Shown piece by piece: positions 5,768 through 7,881 of a stretch of DNA of 7,881 bases. Location: assembly GCA_023433185.1 (NCBI GenBank), contig JAEZEN010000338.1, positions 1-7,881 on the forward strand, in the 5' to 3' direction. How positions within the stretch are numbered: position 1 is the first letter of the stretch; each line of letters begins with the position of its first letter. Made by a program: the position numbers and the translations under genes. Source of the stretch: Pseudomonadota bacterium (GTDB lineage Bacteria > Pseudomonadota > Alphaproteobacteria > Rhizobiales > Kaistiaceae). The notes beneath the pieces are model-generated. The model was given only the letters and a program-made list of their open reading frames with translations. It searched no databases and was not told where the DNA came from.

Positions 5768-5790
5768 CTGACCACCATAGGGAACAGCGA

Positions 5791-6408
5791 ATGACCAAGC
5801 GTGCATCGGCGAAGTACAAGATCGACCGCCGCAACGGCGAGAACATCTGGGGACGCCCCAAGAGCCCCGTCAACCGCCGCGAATACGGCCCCGGCCAGCA
5901 CGGCCAGCGCCGCAAGGGCAAGCTCTCGGATTTCGGCGTCCAGCTCCGCGCCAAGCAGAAGCTCAAGGGCTACTACGGCAACATCTCCGAGAAGCAGTTC
6001 AAGAACATCTACTACGAGGCGATCCGGCGCACCGGCGACACCTCGGAGCAGCTCGTCGGCCTCCTCGAGAGCCGTCTCGACGCCATCGTCTACCGCGCGA
6101 AGTTCGTGCCGACGGTGTTCGCCGCCCGCCAGTTCGTCAACCACGGCCACGTCCGGGTGAACGGCAAGCGCGTCACCATCCCGAGCTACCGCTGCAAGGT
6201 CGGCGACGTGATCTCGCTGAAGGATTCGTCGAAGCAGATCGGCCTGGTCATCGAGGCGACCCAGCTCGGTGAGCGCGACGTGCCGGACTACATCGACGTC
6301 GACCACGGCAAGATGACCGCGACCTTCGCCCGCCGCCCCGGTCTGGCCGACGTGCCGTACCCGGTGCGGATGGAGCCGCATCTCGTCGTCGAGTTCTACT
6401 CGCGCTAG
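5791..6408 (+). CDS. rpsD: 30S ribosomal protein S4
   Basis: S4 binds 16S rRNA early in assembly of the small ribosomal subunit. The 205-aa product has the bacterial S4 N-terminal region ([19 protein letters not shown], then [21 protein letters not shown]) without the CxxC zinc motif of the other S4 type. The S4 RNA-binding domain spans about residues 94-157 ([20 protein letters not shown], then [20 protein letters not shown]). The C-terminus is [18 protein letters not shown], the usual family ending. Start: ATG 5791 has AGGGAA six bases upstream and matches the family N-terminus. The frame stays open to an ATG at 5683, but that extension is low-complexity and falls in the leader hairpin. It is a single-gene unit with its own promoter, leader and terminator. 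Confidence 0.98.
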   Translation: MTKRASAKYKIDRRNGENIWGRPKSPVNRREYGPGQHGQRRKGKLSDFGVQLRAKQKLKGYYGNISEKQFKNIYYEAIRRTGDTSEQLVGLLESRLDAIVYRAKFVPTVFAARQFVNHGHVRVNGKRVTIPSYRCKVGDVISLKDSSKQIGLVIEATQLGERDVPDYIDVDHGKMTATFARRPGLADVPYPVRMEPHLVVEFYSR

Positions 6409-6437
6409 TTCTGGTTCCGGCCCCGGCCGGTGTCTTC

Positions 6438-6465
6438 AAGGGCCGCCCCTCCGGGCGGCCCTTTT
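6438..6465 (+). terminator. Rho-independent terminator of rpsD
   Basis: GGGCCGCCC (6440-6448) pairs with GGGCGGCCC (6453-6461) around a four-base loop, extended by two A-T pairs, and runs into TTTT. It begins about 30 nt after the rpsD stop. Confidence 0.92.
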
Positions 6466-6504
6466 GCTTTGTGTGGCCGCACGGCACCGGGCGCCCGGCC
6501 CACG

Positions 6505-6535
6505 AAAAAGGCCGGGCGGCTCACGCCACCCGGCC
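6505..6535 (-). terminator. Rho-independent terminator of the BA14K gene
   Basis: On the minus strand GGCCGGGTGGC (6535-6525) pairs with GCCGCCCGGCC (6520-6510), 11 bp with one G-U pair and a GTGA tetraloop, followed by TTTTT (6509-6505). It lies 27 nt after the stop and faces the rpsD terminator with about 40 bp between their T-runs. Confidence 0.92.
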
Positions 6536-6562
6536 CTCGTCGTGTCGACGTCCGTTCCCGTC

Positions 6563-6988
6563 TTACGGGATGCGGCAGTAGTGCTGCCGCCCGTCATAGC
6601 CGGTGAAGGTGCCGGTCCGCGGGTTGTACGACCGGTACTTCTGGGCGCAGTAGGCGTGGCGGTTGCCGCCGTAGTACGCCGGTGCCGGCGGCGCGTAGTA
6701 GCGCGGCTGGGCCAGCATGCTGCCGATGATCACGCCGGCGCCGAGGCCGATGGCCGGGCCGACCCAGTTGTTGTTGTAGCCGCGGTTGTAGTAGCGGCCG
6801 TTGTTGTAGTAGCGGCCGTTCCAGTTGCGGTTGTTGTTCCACGACCGCTTCCAGTTCTTGCCGCCGACCTGGTAGACCTGTGCGCCATAGGGCTCGGCCT
6901 GAGCCGCCGGGACGGAGACCATGCCACCGGCGGCGACCGTGGCGGCGACGGCTGCGGCGCCGATGGCCGCCTTCATCGATTTCAACAT
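6563..6988 (-). CDS. BA14K family secreted protein
   Basis: The 141-aa protein begins with a signal peptide: MLKSMK, a long hydrophobic Ala/Val stretch (7-29), and an AQA cleavage site after residue 31. The mature part has an Asn/Tyr/Arg/Gly-rich low-complexity region (45-75), a glycine-rich hydrophobic segment VGPAIGLGAGVIIGSMLA (76-93), and the BA14K signature at the end: HAYCAQKYRSYNPRTGTF (111-128) and GYDGRQHYC (130-138), with C114 and C138. The family is named from a Brucella immunoreactive protein with reported lectin-like activity and is widespread in Rhizobiales. The precise role here is unknown; periplasmic or envelope location is inferred. Start: ATG 6988 has GGGAG seven bases upstream; the later ATG at 6976 would also keep a signal peptide. 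It has its own terminator. Confidence 0.9.
   Translation of the reverse strand: MLKSMKAAIGAAAVAATVAAGGMVSVPAAQAEPYGAQVYQVGGKNWKRSWNNNRNWNGRYYNNGRYYNRGYNNNWVGPAIGLGAGVIIGSMLAQPRYYAPPAPAYYGGNRHAYCAQKYRSYNPRTGTFTGYDGRQHYCRIP
6785..6820 (-). repeat. Two perfect 18-nt tandem repeats in the BA14K gene
   Basis: Positions 6785-6802 and 6803-6820 are identical and adjacent, and together encode two tandem six-residue units within NGRYYNNGRYYN. Codons are repeated exactly, pointing to recent in-frame duplication or slippage in the low-complexity region. Confidence 0.85.
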
Positions 6989-7071
6989 CAGGGTTCTCCC
7001 GAATTGCTGGGACACGCATGCTCTGCGCGTCGAGGAGCCCCACCTCCAATGTGATTGCGTAATTCCTAACA

Positions 7072-7089
7072 CGCCGGAACGTTCCGGCG
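7072..7089. promoter_or_regulatory. 18-bp perfect palindrome upstream of the BA14K gene
   Basis: Positions 7072-7089, centred on GGAACGTTCC, are self-complementary over all 18 bases. The site lies 84 bp upstream of the BA14K start and 52 bp beyond the grxD stop, in a 152-bp gap without another gene. It could be a dimeric-regulator operator or a 3' hairpin of the grxD transcript. No T-run follows on the minus strand, which makes a terminator less likely. I found no convincing -35/-10 pair next to it. Confidence 0.5.
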
Positions 7090-7140
7090 GCACCCGAAAG
7101 CGCGCCGGTCACGGTGACGTGTAGTCGCGCCTGCCGCGCC

Positions 7141-7476
7141 TCAGGCGCTCTGCGCCACCGGCACGCCCTTCTCGCCGAAATAGGTCTGCAGCTCGCCCGC
7201 CTGGAACATCTCGCGGATGATGTCGCAGCCGCCGACGAACTCGCCCTTCACGTAGAGCTGGGGGATGGTCGGCCAGTTGGAATAGTCCTTGATGCCCTGG
7301 CGGATGTCGGCGTCCTCGAGGACGTTGACGCCCTTGTAGGGCACGCCGAGGTAGTCGAGGATCTGCACCACCTGGCCGGAGAAGCCGCATTGCGGGAAGG
7401 TCGGCGTGCCCTTCATGAACAGGAGCACGTCGTTCGACTTCACCTCGTTGTCGATCCAGGCACTGATGTCGGTCAT
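7141..7476 (-). CDS. grxD: Monothiol glutaredoxin, CGFS type
   Basis: The 111-aa protein is a single-domain Grx4/GrxD-type glutaredoxin that carries a [2Fe-2S] cluster with glutathione and passes it on, usually together with BolA. Diagnostic features are MKGTP (21-25), the CGFS active site (C30-S33), [19 protein letters not shown] (68-86) with the cis-Pro TIPQ and the glutathione-binding GGCDI, all at family spacing. Start: ATG 7476 has AAAGGA six bases upstream, and that ribosome binding site adjoins the bolA stop. The gap to bolA is only 11 nt, so they are very probably cotranscribed and may be translationally coupled. Confidence 0.97.
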   Translation of the reverse strand: MTDISAWIDNEVKSNDVLLFMKGTPTFPQCGFSGQVVQILDYLGVPYKGVNVLEDADIRQGIKDYSNWPTIPQLYVKGEFVGGCDIIREMFQAGELQTYFGEKGVPVAQSA

Positions 7477-7487
7477 TGCGGGTCCTT

Positions 7488-7721
7488 TCAATCCGGTGCG
7501 CTGGTCTGCAGCGCGAGGGCGTGGAGCGCGCCCCCCATGTTTCCCTGGAGCGCCTTGTACACCATCTGGTGCTGCTGGACGCGGTTCATTCCGCGGAACG
7601 ATTCGGAGACGACTTCCGCCGCGTAGTGGTCGCCGTCCCCGGCGAGATCGCGGATCACGATCCGGGCGTCGGGCAGCGCGGCCCGGATCAGTTCCTCGAT
7701 CTCCCTCGCATTCATCGCCAT
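7488..7721 (-). CDS. bolA: BolA family protein
   Basis: The 77-aa protein is a small BolA-type partner of monothiol glutaredoxins. The BolA core is clear: [20 protein letters not shown] (8-27), [20 protein letters not shown] (31-50) and [20 protein letters not shown] (51-70). Conserved histidines H32, H51 and H67 include candidate cluster ligands. The length and the [12 protein letters not shown] ending are typical of the alphaproteobacterial form. Start: ATG 7721 has GAGG ten bases upstream; ATG 7715 would be too far from it. The gene lies 12 nt after purL and 11 nt before grxD, in one apparent operon. A role with GrxD in iron-sulfur or iron sensing is inferred from the family. Confidence 0.93.
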   Translation of the reverse strand: MAMNAREIEELIRAALPDARIVIRDLAGDGDHYAAEVVSESFRGMNRVQQHQMVYKALQGNMGGALHALALQTSAPD

Positions 7722-7733
7722 CGGGTCTTCGCC

Positions 7734-7881
7734 TCAGAGCTCGTGCGACATGAAAGCCGGAAACCAATTCTCATGGGCTTCCGCGAGCTTTGCAACAGAT
7801 ATGGAAACGACCGCACCGAGTTTCAAATCGCTGCCGCCGGTGGCGCCGATCGACATCGCTGGGACGCCGGCGTCCCGCGCC
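7734..7881 (-). CDS. purL: Phosphoribosylformylglycinamidine synthase subunit PurL, C-terminal end (partial)
   Basis: The minus-strand frame entering at the window edge gives the last 48 residues of a protein and stops at 7734-7736. The pieces [36 protein letters not shown] and the short tail SHEL resemble the C-terminus of PurL, where an IG.TGG motif is followed by an amphipathic helix and W.P..M. PurL makes formylglycinamidine ribonucleotide in purine synthesis. The gene order purL-bolA-grxD, common in Rhizobiales, supports the call. The bulk of the gene, including its ATP-binding regions, is outside the window. Confidence 0.8.
   Translation of the reverse strand, partial: ARDAGVPAMSIGATGGSDLKLGAVVSISVAKLAEAHENWFPAFMSHEL

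Noticed and set aside
5683..5790. In-frame upstream extension of rpsD from ATG 5683
   Set aside because: The added 36 residues are low-complexity, fall in the structured leader and are absent from the S4 family, whose N-terminus matches ATG 5791 with a ribosome binding site.
7060..7110. EcfG general-stress promoter upstream of BA14K based on GGAAC
   Set aside because: No CGTT-like -10 at 16-17 bp on either strand.
7477..7767. Upstream extension of grxD into the bolA and purL region
   Set aside because: The frame is open but it overlaps bolA entirely; ATG 7476 has a proper ribosome binding site and the family N-terminus.

Overview
The window is high-GC DNA from an alphaproteobacterium, most likely of the Rhizobiales (Hyphomicrobiales) type. 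The support is a BA14K-family secreted protein, a purL-bolA-grxD gene order, a zinc-less S4 (rpsD), and rpsD and murI on the same stretch. The assignment is an inference from gene content; no rRNA is present to fix it. There are twelve supported genes or gene fragments, a possible further fragment at the left edge, no tRNA or rRNA, and no sign of a transposon or CRISPR array.

Left part (1-1676). A possible 3' tail of a plus-strand gene converges on a minus-strand T7-lysozyme-like N-acetylmuramoyl-L-alanine amidase without a signal peptide. The amidase is divergent from murI (glutamate racemase). The two promoters can be read as overlapping at their -10 boxes. One gene cuts peptidoglycan and the other makes its D-glutamate.

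Middle part (1785-5513) looks like an accessory block between the housekeeping genes murI and rpsD. First comes a plus-strand chromate-resistance operon: a rhodanese-ChrB fusion, translationally coupled (4-nt overlap) to the two-domain chromate transporter ChrA. Converging on it is a tightly overlapped minus-strand operon of a glutathione S-transferase, an ArsR-family repressor and an AHSA1/SRPBCC-fold protein. The GST promoter region carries two near-identical 22-bp copies of a TTTCC-N6-GGAAA dyad, good candidates for the repressor's operators.

Right part (5574-7881). rpsD has a plausible TTGACA-17-TATCTA promoter and a leader of about 145 nt that folds into a long three-helix hairpin just before the ribosome binding site, a candidate S4 autoregulatory element. 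It ends at a classical terminator, facing the terminator of the convergent BA14K gene. Upstream of BA14K is an 18-bp perfect palindrome, then the minus-strand purL(3' end)-bolA-grxD cluster, which links purine synthesis to a BolA/CGFS-glutaredoxin pair that normally works in iron-sulfur and iron signalling.

No wholly new system is visible. The points most worth testing are the duplicated GST operators, the rpsD leader fold, the overlapping amidase/murI promoters and the U-tract-less dyads spanning stop codons at two convergent junctions.
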